A stretch of 64,000 nucleotides of DNA from CAZABG01 sp964460985 (GTDB taxonomy: Bacteria; Chlamydiota; Chlamydiia; Chlamydiales; Parachlamydiaceae). The notes below the pieces were generated by a model that ran no database searches, had not been told where the DNA came from, and saw nothing but the letters and a program-made list of their open reading frames with translations. The stretch's first letter is position 1. Each line of letters begins with the position of its first letter. The translations under genes were made by a program, and so were the position numbers. Positions 32,756-41,294 of the stretch are shown piece after piece. The DNA is taken from positions 1 through 64,000 of the forward strand of contig CAYWQX010000001.1 in assembly GCA_964460985.1 (NCBI GenBank), given 5' to 3'.

Positions 32756-33601
32756 ATGGAACCCACGAGCACGTTTCAGCCAAAAAATTTAGAGATTTTA
32801 TTTGTCAATCCGAAGGATGAGAATGAGAAAACACTCTTTCAAAATCTTTCGCTTTCAATGTTCGGTGCGCTTCATGAAAGAAATTATGAAGCCTTCGACG
32901 CCCATGTGGGAGACAAAGCTTGTCAGTGTAGAGCTTTTATGCTGATCGATATTGTGACAAAACACCGATTGTCAGACCTCATGGATTTACAAAGTTCGGA
33001 GATTGTTAATCAAGCCTATATCACCTTGATGCAGATGTTTTTAACCCATTACACAAGGTCGCAAAAACCTCTCCCTAATTTTGATTTTGTGGATACCAGC
33101 GACCCATCCAAGTTGAGAGAGCTATCCTCAAATCTAGGTCAAAAAAAATGCGAATCTATCAATAACAAAGCTCAAAAGCAGTTAGCTATTCAATCGGTTG
33201 AGCTTACAAAACGTTTATTAAATGAACCGCATTTAGAAACATTCTATGATGCTAATCGAAGACCCCTCCTTCATACTTACATACATATTAGAGCTCTGAT
33301 CAAAGAGATCAAAAAAAGAAATATCCCGATTGTTATTCTGAGGGTTTTTAAGGGCGAGTCTGAGCGAGAGACTCTTATCTTTGAGAAAAATGAAGCTATG
33401 AGCAAGCATCAGTATGTACCCGTTGCAACAAAACCCTCGATCGCCTTTTGCATTGAAGGAGAAGCTGATAGAGGAGGCCAGGATGAGATAAAGCTTAAAT
33501 CGATCACAAAAATCATCAAGCTGATTGCCGATCATTATGCGGTAGGAAACCCTCTTCCGCACACCTTATTTATTAAACATATTAGAGCGTCAGCGATATG
33601 A
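32756..33601 (+). CDS. Unknown protein coupled to a permease gene
   Basis: A 281-residue soluble protein with mixed helix/strand content. Recognisable stretches: NYEAFDAHVGDKACQCRAFM near residue 42, then a helical middle (QAYITLMQMFLTHY; QSVELTKRLLNEP), a basic strand IPIVILRVFKGESER and a final VGNPLPHTLFIKHIRA. I do not recognise the family. AAAGG lies before the ATG. Its stop overlaps the ATG of the CodB-like permease (ATGA), so it is made with that operon. Confidence 0.68.
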   Translation: MEPTSTFQPKNLEILFVNPKDENEKTLFQNLSLSMFGALHERNYEAFDAHVGDKACQCRAFMLIDIVTKHRLSDLMDLQSSEIVNQAYITLMQMFLTHYTRSQKPLPNFDFVDTSDPSKLRELSSNLGQKKCESINNKAQKQLAIQSVELTKRLLNEPHLETFYDANRRPLLHTYIHIRALIKEIKKRNIPIVILRVFKGESERETLIFEKNEAMSKHQYVPVATKPSIAFCIEGEADRGGQDEIKLKSITKIIKLIADHYAVGNPLPHTLFIKHIRASAI

Positions 33602-34677
33602 ATCAGGGAGCTATCAAACTCATTGCTATACAAATCGGAGGGGCAATCTGCCTTCCGATTTTAATGGTGGGGCAATATCTTGAGGAAAATTTTGGTTTAG
33701 GGGGCGCTCTCAGTGCAATTATCATCGGCAATTTATTGCTGTATGGTTTTGCACTCATTGCTTGCGAGCTTTCCCTCTCTTCTAAAATTTCTACCGGAGA
33801 GCATGCTAAAAAATATTTTGGACCTCTTGGGATGAAGGGCTTTTCTTTAGCCCTTTTAATCTCGATGATCGGCTGGTTTTCGATTCAACTTAAAGCCATG
33901 ACAGATCTGTTTGGCGTCTCACCGCTTGTGCTAGGCGGTCTCATTACACTTACCACTTTAAATGGAATGAAAGCGTTAGAAAAAATAAGCCTTTTTTTAG
34001 TCCCCTTGATGGCCTATTTTTTAATCGCGCCCTTCTTTCATCTACCGTCTCATCCTCCCATCAGCTCCCTTAACTTGAAAGGCCTCAGTTTAGTCATAGC
34101 GGCCTCCTCGGTTGCTGTTCTGGATATGCCTACCTTTTTTAGGTTTGCCAAATCCAAACGATCGGCAAGAATCGCGACCACTGTTCTCTTTACTCTCCTT
34201 CTACCTCTTGTAGAAGCGATAGGCGCTTATCTTTCAGCAGTCTTTCCCGGAGACGATCTTATATTCATGCTAGGAGGAGGGGTGGGAGTTTCTCTTTTCA
34301 TTTTAGCGGCAGGATGGACCACCAATAATATGAATTTGTATTCAGCTAGCGTCAATTTGCAGAATCTTTTTAAAAAGCTGCCTGAAAAAAGTGCCATCAT
34401 CCTTTGCGCAGGCATGGGAATAGTCGGGGCTTATCTAAATCCTTTTGAACATTTAGATAAGATTGCATTATTTGCCGCTTCAATGGGGGGTGTCATGTTG
34501 ATTGCCTTTCTCATGAATAATCTTAAAAACTCTTTCAACTTAAGGGCAGCCTTTCTTGCAGGGGTTTTCAGCCTCTTTCTACCGCTCTCGGGGCTATTGC
34601 TAGTCGATGCGTATAGCTATGCTTTTGGTTTTTCTTTCCTAGGAGGTCTTTATGCTTCTCAAAACGACAGATCTTGA
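33598..34677 (+). CDS. CodB-like (NCS1) nucleobase/hydantoin permease
   Basis: A 359-residue protein with 10-12 hydrophobic helices. IQIGGAICLPILMVGQYL, STGEHAKKYFGPLGMKG and SMIGWFSIQLKAM follow the NCS1/cytosine-permease pattern (the first helix with its G-x-x-I-x-x-P, then ST-x-x-x-x-K/R-x-x-FG and GW-F-x-x-Q); AAGWTTNNMNLYSASVNL is the later helix typical of CodB. It should import a nucleobase or related cyclic amide. The two genes behind it (DUF917, hydantoinase-type) fit a hydantoin or pyrimidine-derived substrate. The start overlaps the upstream stop (ATGA). Confidence 0.8.
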   Translation: MNQGAIKLIAIQIGGAICLPILMVGQYLEENFGLGGALSAIIIGNLLLYGFALIACELSLSSKISTGEHAKKYFGPLGMKGFSLALLISMIGWFSIQLKAMTDLFGVSPLVLGGLITLTTLNGMKALEKISLFLVPLMAYFLIAPFFHLPSHPPISSLNLKGLSLVIAASSVAVLDMPTFFRFAKSKRSARIATTVLFTLLLPLVEAIGAYLSAVFPGDDLIFMLGGGVGVSLFILAAGWTTNNMNLYSASVNLQNLFKKLPEKSAIILCAGMGIVGAYLNPFEHLDKIALFAASMGGVMLIAFLMNNLKNSFNLRAAFLAGVFSLFLPLSGLLLVDAYSYAFGFSFLGGLYASQNDRS

Positions 34678-35608
34678 ACGATTAAAATGGGGCGCCGCCT
34701 GTCTTGGATCGGGAGGAGGTGGAGATCCTTATCTTGAGGCTTTATATACCGAAGTTTTGATGGAAAAAAATGGGCCGATCCATCTGATGGATCTATCCGA
34801 TCTGGATAATGATGCGATTGTGATGCCTGTCGCTTTTGTAGGCGCACCCATCATTGGTTTAGAGAGGCTTAGTTCAGAAAAAGAATTTATGAACCTTTAT
34901 CAAGCTGTGAAAGAGGAATTTGGAGAGATAGGTGCTTTTGTCTCTTGTGAAATCGGAGGCGGCAACGCTTTTACCCCTTTAATTTTGGCCTCCCTGACAA
35001 ATAAGCCGGCACTTGATGCCGATATGCTTGGAAGAGCCTTCCCTGAAATCCAAATGTCCTCCTGCACATTGTTTGGTTACTCCCCTGGACTCTCGTTTAT
35101 GGTTTCAAGCAAGGGAATTGTCGAAAAGAAAGAGACTCGAGATCCTTTTGAAATGGAGCGAATGATGCGAGATTTTGCCCTTCGTAATGGCTCCTCAGCT
35201 CTCGTATCGACCTATATCATGAAAGGATATCAGGCTAAAAAGTATTTGATCCAAAAGAGCTACACTCAAGCTCTCAACCTTTCAAACTATGAAATCATCG
35301 GACATGGGATGATCAACGATATTGATCAAACCATAAAAAATGGATTTCAGGTAGGACATGTAAAATTTGGAGAATACTCTCTTTACTTTCAAAACGAATA
35401 TTTAATGGCCTACCAAAAGGGGCGGGTAGTAGAAAGTACGCCCGACATCTTGATGCTGCTAGAAGAAGATACGGATCAGCCCATCCCTGTAGAAAAGCTG
35501 ATGTTTGGATTGAGAGTCAAGCTCATCAAAATTGACTCTTCACCCCTTTGGAAAACAGAGGCGGGATTAAAATTAGTCGGACCGCAAGCGTTTGGATTTA
35601 AAATATGA
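34652..35608 (+). CDS. DUF917 family protein
   Basis: A 318-residue protein with DUF917 signatures: LERLKWGAACLGSGGGGDPY, then IVMPVAFVGAP, ISCEIGG-type block (FVSCEIGGGNAFTPL), and PALDADMLGRAFPEIQMSS. DUF917 proteins are usually encoded beside hydantoinase/oxoprolinase A genes, as here, and probably form part of that enzyme. It is a little shorter than usual (~360). AGGAGG (34641-34646) precedes the ATG; the gene overlaps the permease by 26 bases. Confidence 0.86.
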   Translation: MLLKTTDLERLKWGAACLGSGGGGDPYLEALYTEVLMEKNGPIHLMDLSDLDNDAIVMPVAFVGAPIIGLERLSSEKEFMNLYQAVKEEFGEIGAFVSCEIGGGNAFTPLILASLTNKPALDADMLGRAFPEIQMSSCTLFGYSPGLSFMVSSKGIVEKKETRDPFEMERMMRDFALRNGSSALVSTYIMKGYQAKKYLIQKSYTQALNLSNYEIIGHGMINDIDQTIKNGFQVGHVKFGEYSLYFQNEYLMAYQKGRVVESTPDILMLLEEDTDQPIPVEKLMFGLRVKLIKIDSSPLWKTEAGLKLVGPQAFGFKI

Positions 35609-37077
35609 TAGGAATTGATATTGGAGGAACCCATACCGATGGGGTTTATGTGAAAGAGGGGCAAATTATCGGACAGATTAAAACAGCGACCACTCCTCAT
35701 TTAGAGGATGGTTTTAGAAGCGTTATTCAATCCTTGAAAGGTTTCGGGAAAATCTCTGCTATTTTTCTTGGGACGACTCATGCCACAAACGCCCTGCTAG
35801 AAGGAGTGGGACTTGCGAAAGTGGGTGTTTTACGAATTGCTGGACAAAATCCCTTTATTCCCCCTTGCGCCAAATGGCCCTCTAAATTAAGAGATCGCCT
35901 TTATTGCGGCTCTGAAACTATATCGGGCGGTTTTGAGTGCGATGGAACACCTCTTTCCCCATTTCGATTGCAAGATGCTGAAGAGGCTCTTTTAAAATTA
36001 CAGGACAAAGGAGCTGAAACGGTTGCGATTACAGGCCTTTTTTCACCCCTCAACCCCACCCAGGAACAAGAGGTTAAAAGCTTGACTTGCCTTCCCACAA
36101 CCCTTTCGCACGAGATGGGCGGCTTAAATTTCTTAGATCGGGAAAATGGAGCTATTTTAAACGCCGCCTTAACCTTTGTTTTGAAAAAGGGCTTTGAGAA
36201 ACTTACTCAAGTATTAAAAGAAGAAGGAATTTTAGCTCCCCTTTTAATATCCCAAAATAACGGCTCTTTAATGCCGCTCGAAAAGGCGATTCAGTATCCC
36301 GTCTTAACCTTGTCTGCCGGCTGCACAAATTCATTTATTGGAGCATCTAACCTATCAAAACTAAGCGAGGCGATTATCGTCGATATCGGAGGCACCTCCT
36401 CAGATATCGGTGCGCTAAGAAATGGACTTCCCAGAGAATCGCTGAATCAAAGTGAAGTGGGAGGAGTTAAACTTAATTTCCGAATGCCGGACGTGATATC
36501 CCTTGCAATCGGCGGAGGAACAAGGCTGGATGGTGAGCCAAGTATTGCAAGAAAGCTAAAAAGTGAAGGGGCAAGTTTTGGAGGGAATATACTCACCCTT
36601 ACATGCGCTGCGGTAAAGCTTGGATTTAAGATAGAGGGGGCAAGTAAAGAGAGGGTCCCCCTTACAGAAGAGGAGGCTGAAAAAACTCTCGCAGGCTTTG
36701 CGAATACAATTGAGAAAGCATGCGAAAAAATGAAAGGAGGCCGAAATCTGCCTACCTTGCTGGCAGGGGGAGCGGCCCCTCTCATTCACCCCTTCTTGAA
36801 AAATTCCAGCCTCATTCCTCAGGCAGGTATCGTAAACGCCTATGGCGCGACGCTCGGCTTGATGGAAGGCAGTGTGGATGAAATTGTCTCTCTCGAAGAG
36901 AGAGAAAAGACTCTTGATAGGCTTCTTCATAAAGCATTTCAAAAGGCTCGGGAACGGGGAGGTAGAGCCGAAACACTCAAAGTGCTAGAGAAAGAGATTA
37001 TTCCTTGCCCCTATCTTCCGGGCCATCTCGCCCGGGTTAAAATTGTAGTGGGGGGCAAACACCCTTACCATGAATGA
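35605..37077 (+). CDS. Hydantoinase/oxoprolinase family protein (HyuA-like)
   Basis: A 490-residue ASKHA-fold ATPase. IGIDIGGTHTDGVYV (phosphate 1) and IIVDIGGTSSDIGAL (phosphate 2) are the hallmark glycine loops; TTHATNALLEG, LSHEMGGLNFLDRENGAILNA and SLAIGGGTRLDG are family blocks. Such enzymes open hydantoin-type or 5-oxoproline rings at the cost of ATP. The ATG overlaps the DUF917 stop (ATGA). The gene ends at the 17-bp hairpin at 37072. Confidence 0.88.
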   Translation: MIGIDIGGTHTDGVYVKEGQIIGQIKTATTPHLEDGFRSVIQSLKGFGKISAIFLGTTHATNALLEGVGLAKVGVLRIAGQNPFIPPCAKWPSKLRDRLYCGSETISGGFECDGTPLSPFRLQDAEEALLKLQDKGAETVAITGLFSPLNPTQEQEVKSLTCLPTTLSHEMGGLNFLDRENGAILNAALTFVLKKGFEKLTQVLKEEGILAPLLISQNNGSLMPLEKAIQYPVLTLSAGCTNSFIGASNLSKLSEAIIVDIGGTSSDIGALRNGLPRESLNQSEVGGVKLNFRMPDVISLAIGGGTRLDGEPSIARKLKSEGASFGGNILTLTCAAVKLGFKIEGASKERVPLTEEEAEKTLAGFANTIEKACEKMKGGRNLPTLLAGGAAPLIHPFLKNSSLIPQAGIVNAYGATLGLMEGSVDEIVSLEEREKTLDRLLHKAFQKARERGGRAETLKVLEKEIIPCPYLPGHLARVKIVVGGKHPYHE

Positions 37078-37108
37078 AAGGAGATCACCTAGTGATCTCC
37101 TTTCATTC
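37072..37108. terminator. Perfect 17-bp hairpin between convergent genes
   Basis: GAATGAAAGGAGATCAC pairs perfectly with GTGATCTCCTTTCATTC around CTA. It begins in the last codons of the HyuA-like gene and lies just past the end of the His-rich gene. There is no T-run on either side, so it is a strong stem that could act as a bidirectional terminator or RNA-end protector. Confidence 0.7.
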
Positions 37109-37121
37109 TAGAAGAGAACTT

Positions 37122-37697
37122 CTACTTATGATGACCGCCGCCGTGATGGCCGCCATGATGGGAGTGATGGTGGCTGCCATGGTGGTGGCTTCCGCTATGG
37201 TGATGATCTCCATGATGGTTGTGATGATATCTTGAATGATCATGCCAGTGATGATTCCAATCCCTGTTTCCTCTCCAGCCGGTTCTGTTGCCTGGATGAT
37301 TATCATAGTATCTGTGCCAGTTGTCATGCCAGGTGTGGTTCCAATAGTTATTCCAATGGCTATCCCAATCGGCAACTCCGATAGATACTGGAGTTCCATT
37401 TTGATAGTAATAGCCGGCTTTATTGACCCAGTGGCCATCTCTCCAAAGATATCTGTCCCCAAAATCGGGAAGGAAAATAGAGGCGTTTGGCCCAGGTTCG
37501 ATATCTACATTGATCGTACCTGTGGCTGGGTTAAAAGTAGCTTGGCTTTCAGACATCGTGCCTGATTTATCCAGAAGAACCGCGTCTACCTGAGTGGCAG
37601 TGGTTGGTAAATTACTGTAATTTTTGGTGTCGATAGACACCTCTACAGCCTGCAAAAACTGAAAAGACAGAAACAAAACAAAGAAAAATTTATACAT
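37122..37697 (-). CDS. Secreted protein with a histidine-rich C-terminal tail
   Basis: I start at the ATG at 37697 (TGAGGAT upstream), giving 191 residues with a signal peptide (YKFFFVLFLSFQFLQA). The middle is beta-like, including FLPDFGDRYLWRDGHWVNKAG and a Trp/His/Asn-rich stretch (WNNYWNHTWHDNWHRYY). The last ~45 residues are mostly His, Gly and Ser in repeated HHH-x and GHH units. Such tails bind Zn, Ni or Cu; a periplasmic or surface metal buffer is a reasonable inference. The tail codons are low complexity and give a long false frame on the same strand. Confidence 0.78.
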   Translation of the reverse strand: MYKFFFVLFLSFQFLQAVEVSIDTKNYSNLPTTATQVDAVLLDKSGTMSESQATFNPATGTINVDIEPGPNASIFLPDFGDRYLWRDGHWVNKAGYYYQNGTPVSIGVADWDSHWNNYWNHTWHDNWHRYYDNHPGNRTGWRGNRDWNHHWHDHSRYHHNHHGDHHHSGSHHHGSHHHSHHGGHHGGGHHK

Positions 37698-37741
37698 AGT
37701 TATCCTCATTCTTCTTTTCTAAAAGATCGAGGATAAACCCA

Positions 37742-38098
37742 TCAACTAATTTTCAAATTTCTTACATAGCTAGGGATTTGATGAACTACGGCATTATGAC
37801 CCATAGTTTCGTCAAAAAAGATCCCATTGGGTGAAGCAAGCGACTTCATCATATCGATATAAAGAGCCTCTTTTCCATGCTCATCCCGTTCAGGCAAAGT
37901 AAATTTATATCCGCAATGAATGGGGCTAAAACCCCTGGCTTTTAGTTCTTTACGCCCTTTTTTAAAAGCTTCTTCAATAGAAGAGGATGGAAGGTTCAGC
38001 GATTTATCCTGATCGAACCAGTCGAAGAGACCAGGATTCACCTCTTGAAGGGTTATGATTTTATCCCGGTCTAGTTTAGCAATATGGATGATTTTCAT
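37742..38098 (-). CDS. Small unknown protein
   Basis: A 118-residue soluble protein: KIIHIAKLDRDKIITLQEV at the start, RGFSPIHCGYKFTLPERDEHG in the middle and HNAVVHQIPSYVRNLKIS at the end. No family recognised. Its ATG overlaps the stop of the membrane protein gene upstream (ATGA), so the two are a pair. Confidence 0.65.
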   Translation of the reverse strand: MKIIHIAKLDRDKIITLQEVNPGLFDWFDQDKSLNLPSSSIEEAFKKGRKELKARGFSPIHCGYKFTLPERDEHGKEALYIDMMKSLASPNGIFFDETMGHNAVVHQIPSYVRNLKIS

Positions 38099-38454
38099 GC
38101 GCCCTTATCGTCTGTAAAATCTTTTCCCGTATTTTTACGGATTCTTAAACGGTTGTCATCATAGGCCCAAAAATACTCTCTGAAGATGATATATACCCCT
38201 CCCAAAATGAAAAGAAGCGGGCCTACAATTTTCCAGTCTAGATTTAAAACCGAGAGCAAAAAAGCTCCTAAAAGAACGATCGAAGTGACGGCAAAATCAA
38301 AGTGCCTGCCTGTCAAAAATTGTCTTGATGCAATAAAGGCCCAAATGGAGAGCAAGATCCCCGGCCACCAATAATCGAAATAAAGAAGACAGCCTAAAGA
38401 TATGAGCAAAATACCGTTAGAAATAGCTTCCGCTTTTCTTTTAGATAGAATCAT
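38095..38454 (-). CDS. Small membrane protein
   Basis: A 119-residue protein with four hydrophobic segments in about 85 residues (NGILLISLGCLLYF; WPGILLSIWAFIAS; VTSIVLLGAFLLSVL; VGPLLFILGGVYIIF) and a charged C-terminal tail. TAGGAGAGG precedes the ATG. Unknown function; coupled to the gene at 37742. Confidence 0.68.
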   Translation of the reverse strand: MILSKRKAEAISNGILLISLGCLLYFDYWWPGILLSIWAFIASRQFLTGRHFDFAVTSIVLLGAFLLSVLNLDWKIVGPLLFILGGVYIIFREYFWAYDDNRLRIRKNTGKDFTDDKGA

Positions 38455-38489
38455 TGAAAACCTCTCCTATATCCAATATATTAAGATAG

Positions 38490-41294
38490 ATGATTAAAAG
38501 CATCCCGGACCCACAACGCATACACTCGATTTCGTGCCCTCATTGCTCTTACTCATTTATCGTCACCCACTTAAAAACAACGCCTAAATTCTGCATTCAT
38601 TGCGGCGCCTCTCTTCATGAATCGATCCCATCGGACAATGAAGAATCTATCTCCTTAATCGAAGGACATGAGCCTAGCAAAGAGTCGGTTCAATTTTCCC
38701 TTGGACCCTACCAGGTTTTGTCAAGCATAGGGAAAGGGGGCATGGGAGAGGTTTTTCTTGCCTACGATACTAGTACAGGACGAAAAATCGCTTTAAAGAA
38801 AGTAAGATCCGATCTTATCAAGCATCCTGCCGTGAAAGGGAGGTTTTTAAAAGAGGCCAGAATCACCTGCCAACTAACCCATCCTTCGATTATTCCAATC
38901 TATAGCATCTATCCCGAAGGGGAAGATATTTATTATACAATGCCTTTTGTAGAAGGAGAGACTTTTAAGCAGATCTTAAGAGAGGCGAGAAAAGCGGAGA
39001 GCCAAGGCGACAAAAACGAATCGACATCGATTCCCGCTCTCATGCGGATTTTTATCAACATCTGCCAAGCGATCGCTTACGCCCATTCTAAGAAAGTGTT
39101 GCACCGCGATTTAAAGCCTGAAAATATCATTGTCGGTAAATTTGGCGAAGTGCTGATTCTCGATTGGGGATTGGCTAAAATGCTCGAATCAATCGACGAG
39201 CCGCTGCCCGAGACGATAAGCCACAAAACAAAGATGGGAAAAGTGGTTGGGACCCTTTCTTATTTAGCCCCCGAGAGGGCTCTTGGCGGAGAGGCCAGCG
39301 TACAAGGCGATATTTATGCGCTTGGGGTTATCCTCTACCAAATACTGACCTTAAAAATGCCCTTTCATAGACCTTCGCTAAAGGAATTCAAAAAAAATAT
39401 CCTTCACGAAAAGCTGATCGATCCGATCGAGAGAGCTCCCTATCGAGAAGTTCCTCTTATTCTCTCCAAAATCGTTCAGAAAGCCTTAAGTTTTGAAAAA
39501 AATGACCGTTATCAAACCGTTGAAGAGCTCATTCACGACCTTGATAACTATATTGAGGGGAGGTCTGAATTTTTTCCTGTGGCAGAGCTGAACATCACAC
39601 AGAATGAAGACTGGGAATTTCAGGAAAACGTTCTCATCACAGAACAATATGCCCTCACCCGCGGAACGGAGCTCTCCGATTGGGTAAGTCTCATGATTTC
39701 CAAACAGTCCTTTTCCGAAAATTTAAGGCTGAACGTCTCTTTCACCATTGAAAAAGAGTGTCAGGGACTTGGCTTTTTAATCAGCGTGCCTGAAAGAAGC
39801 GAGCGAAAACATTTAACCGACGGGCTCATGCTCTGGCTATCTGCCAATCCTGAGGAGCCTACAAAACTTCTTAGATCCAATATAGAAGTTTTGAATCGAC
39901 CAGATCTGATCCTTCAAAAAGATAAGCTCACCTCTTTACGCATCGAAAAAAATGATAAAAATATCCACGTGTGGATCAATGGGGAGCTTGAGTTATCCTA
40001 CATCAGCTATATCCCTTTAAGCGGAACTCACGTCGGATTTCTTTCTAAAGACTCGAATTTTAGAATATCCCCCCTCACTCTCTCTGAAGGAAGTCAAAAC
40101 ATCCTTGTGAACTGCCTAAGTGTGCCGGATGCTTTTTTAGCCAATCAAGATTACGAAAAAGCTTTATCCGAGTATCGAAGAATAGCCTATAGTTTTCCCG
40201 GACGATCTGAAGGAAGGGAAGCTGCCTTTAGAGCAGGCATCACCTTATTAGAACAAGGGATAGAAGCCAAGGATTTGGAGGAGAAGCAGCATCTTTTCGA
40301 CAAGAGTTTAAACGAATTTGAAAAACTGCAAAAAACTCCGGCAGCCCCCCTAGAATATTTAGGAAAAGCGCTTGTTTATCACGCTTTAAACGATACCGAG
40401 GAGGAGCTTAAATGCTTTGAGCTTGCCTTGAGAAGATATCCTAAACATCCTCTTTTAAGTATTTTGCAAGAGCAAATCCTTTACCGCACCTATGAGAGCT
40501 TATCTACAAGCAGAAAGGCGGCCTATTCCTTTCTACTCCTTATCTTGCAGTATCTTCCCAAATTAAGCGAAACGCATACTGTCAAAAGAATTTTAAATAC
40601 GCTTGTCAAACATGCCGAGCCTCTCTATTTCATGGATATGCCTCTTATCTTGAAAGAAGACAGAAGGCAGCTTGGCATCATGCTTGCCTTTTGGCTTATG
40701 AAACCTTTCACGATCTATGAAATTCTAGCTTCCCTTGAGGAAAAAGATCCTCCTGAATTGATCCAAAACGGCTTATTTGCCTTAAGACTGCTCGATCTTG
40801 ATTTATTGCAGGATGTATTAACTAAAAAAAATTGGACCTTCCATCCCGATCCCCACTCTGAAAAAGAGCTGATTTATCGATTAAATGAGCTGATAGACTT
40901 GGGCGAGGGGGCCAAAGTGGTAGAAGAGCTGAGCTTTCAGCCGCTCACCGTTCCATTAAGCTGCCTTAAAATACAGGGTTATCTCCTCTCCCAGGACCTT
41001 GAAAAAAGCGGACAGGAGCTCTCCCATTTTCCTTTAGAATGGCATACCAAGGAAACAACCTTGCTTCCTTTCCTCTATGCCACCTGGCTTTACCAAACCG
41101 AAGGAAAAGATTTAGCTTGGATTCATTTAGGCGGCGTTCTCGAAACGGCCTATCCCCGGACCTGGACCCTTGCAAGCCATGCCTTAATCGGTAAACTACC
41201 TGCTAAATGGAAAGAGGAGGCTTTTTGGTGGGAGATCAAAGAGCTGAGCCGTCAATTAGATTTCTTCAAACGTGTGACAGGCCATACCCTTTAA
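38490..41294 (+). CDS. pknD: Hanks-type serine/threonine protein kinase PknD
   Basis: A 934-residue protein, the length known for chlamydial PknD. An N-terminal zinc ribbon (CPHC, then CIHCG, residues ~11-35) precedes the kinase domain: GKGGMGEVFLAYD (P-loop, ~79), IALKKV (Lys ~102), HRDLKPENIIV (~205), LDWGLAK (~224, DWG in place of DFG) and LAPERALGG (~259). No membrane segment follows. Residues ~400-545 look like a LamG/concanavalin sandwich, and the C-terminal ~370 residues are TPR-like helices (NQDYEKALSEYRRIAY). It phosphorylates Ser/Thr on protein substrates. In C. trachomatis pknD and valS are adjacent (from memory); here 19 kb separates them. Confidence 0.92.
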   Translation: MIKSIPDPQRIHSISCPHCSYSFIVTHLKTTPKFCIHCGASLHESIPSDNEESISLIEGHEPSKESVQFSLGPYQVLSSIGKGGMGEVFLAYDTSTGRKIALKKVRSDLIKHPAVKGRFLKEARITCQLTHPSIIPIYSIYPEGEDIYYTMPFVEGETFKQILREARKAESQGDKNESTSIPALMRIFINICQAIAYAHSKKVLHRDLKPENIIVGKFGEVLILDWGLAKMLESIDEPLPETISHKTKMGKVVGTLSYLAPERALGGEASVQGDIYALGVILYQILTLKMPFHRPSLKEFKKNILHEKLIDPIERAPYREVPLILSKIVQKALSFEKNDRYQTVEELIHDLDNYIEGRSEFFPVAELNITQNEDWEFQENVLITEQYALTRGTELSDWVSLMISKQSFSENLRLNVSFTIEKECQGLGFLISVPERSERKHLTDGLMLWLSANPEEPTKLLRSNIEVLNRPDLILQKDKLTSLRIEKNDKNIHVWINGELELSYISYIPLSGTHVGFLSKDSNFRISPLTLSEGSQNILVNCLSVPDAFLANQDYEKALSEYRRIAYSFPGRSEGREAAFRAGITLLEQGIEAKDLEEKQHLFDKSLNEFEKLQKTPAAPLEYLGKALVYHALNDTEEELKCFELALRRYPKHPLLSILQEQILYRTYESLSTSRKAAYSFLLLILQYLPKLSETHTVKRILNTLVKHAEPLYFMDMPLILKEDRRQLGIMLAFWLMKPFTIYEILASLEEKDPPELIQNGLFALRLLDLDLLQDVLTKKNWTFHPDPHSEKELIYRLNELIDLGEGAKVVEELSFQPLTVPLSCLKIQGYLLSQDLEKSGQELSHFPLEWHTKETTLLPFLYATWLYQTEGKDLAWIHLGGVLETAYPRTWTLASHALIGKLPAKWKEEAFWWEIKELSRQLDFFKRVTGHTL

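Noticed and set aside
37103..37462. 119-codon minus-strand frame rich in Ile, Thr and Met
   Set aside because: It is the shifted frame of the histidine-rich low-complexity tail and has no start context of its own.
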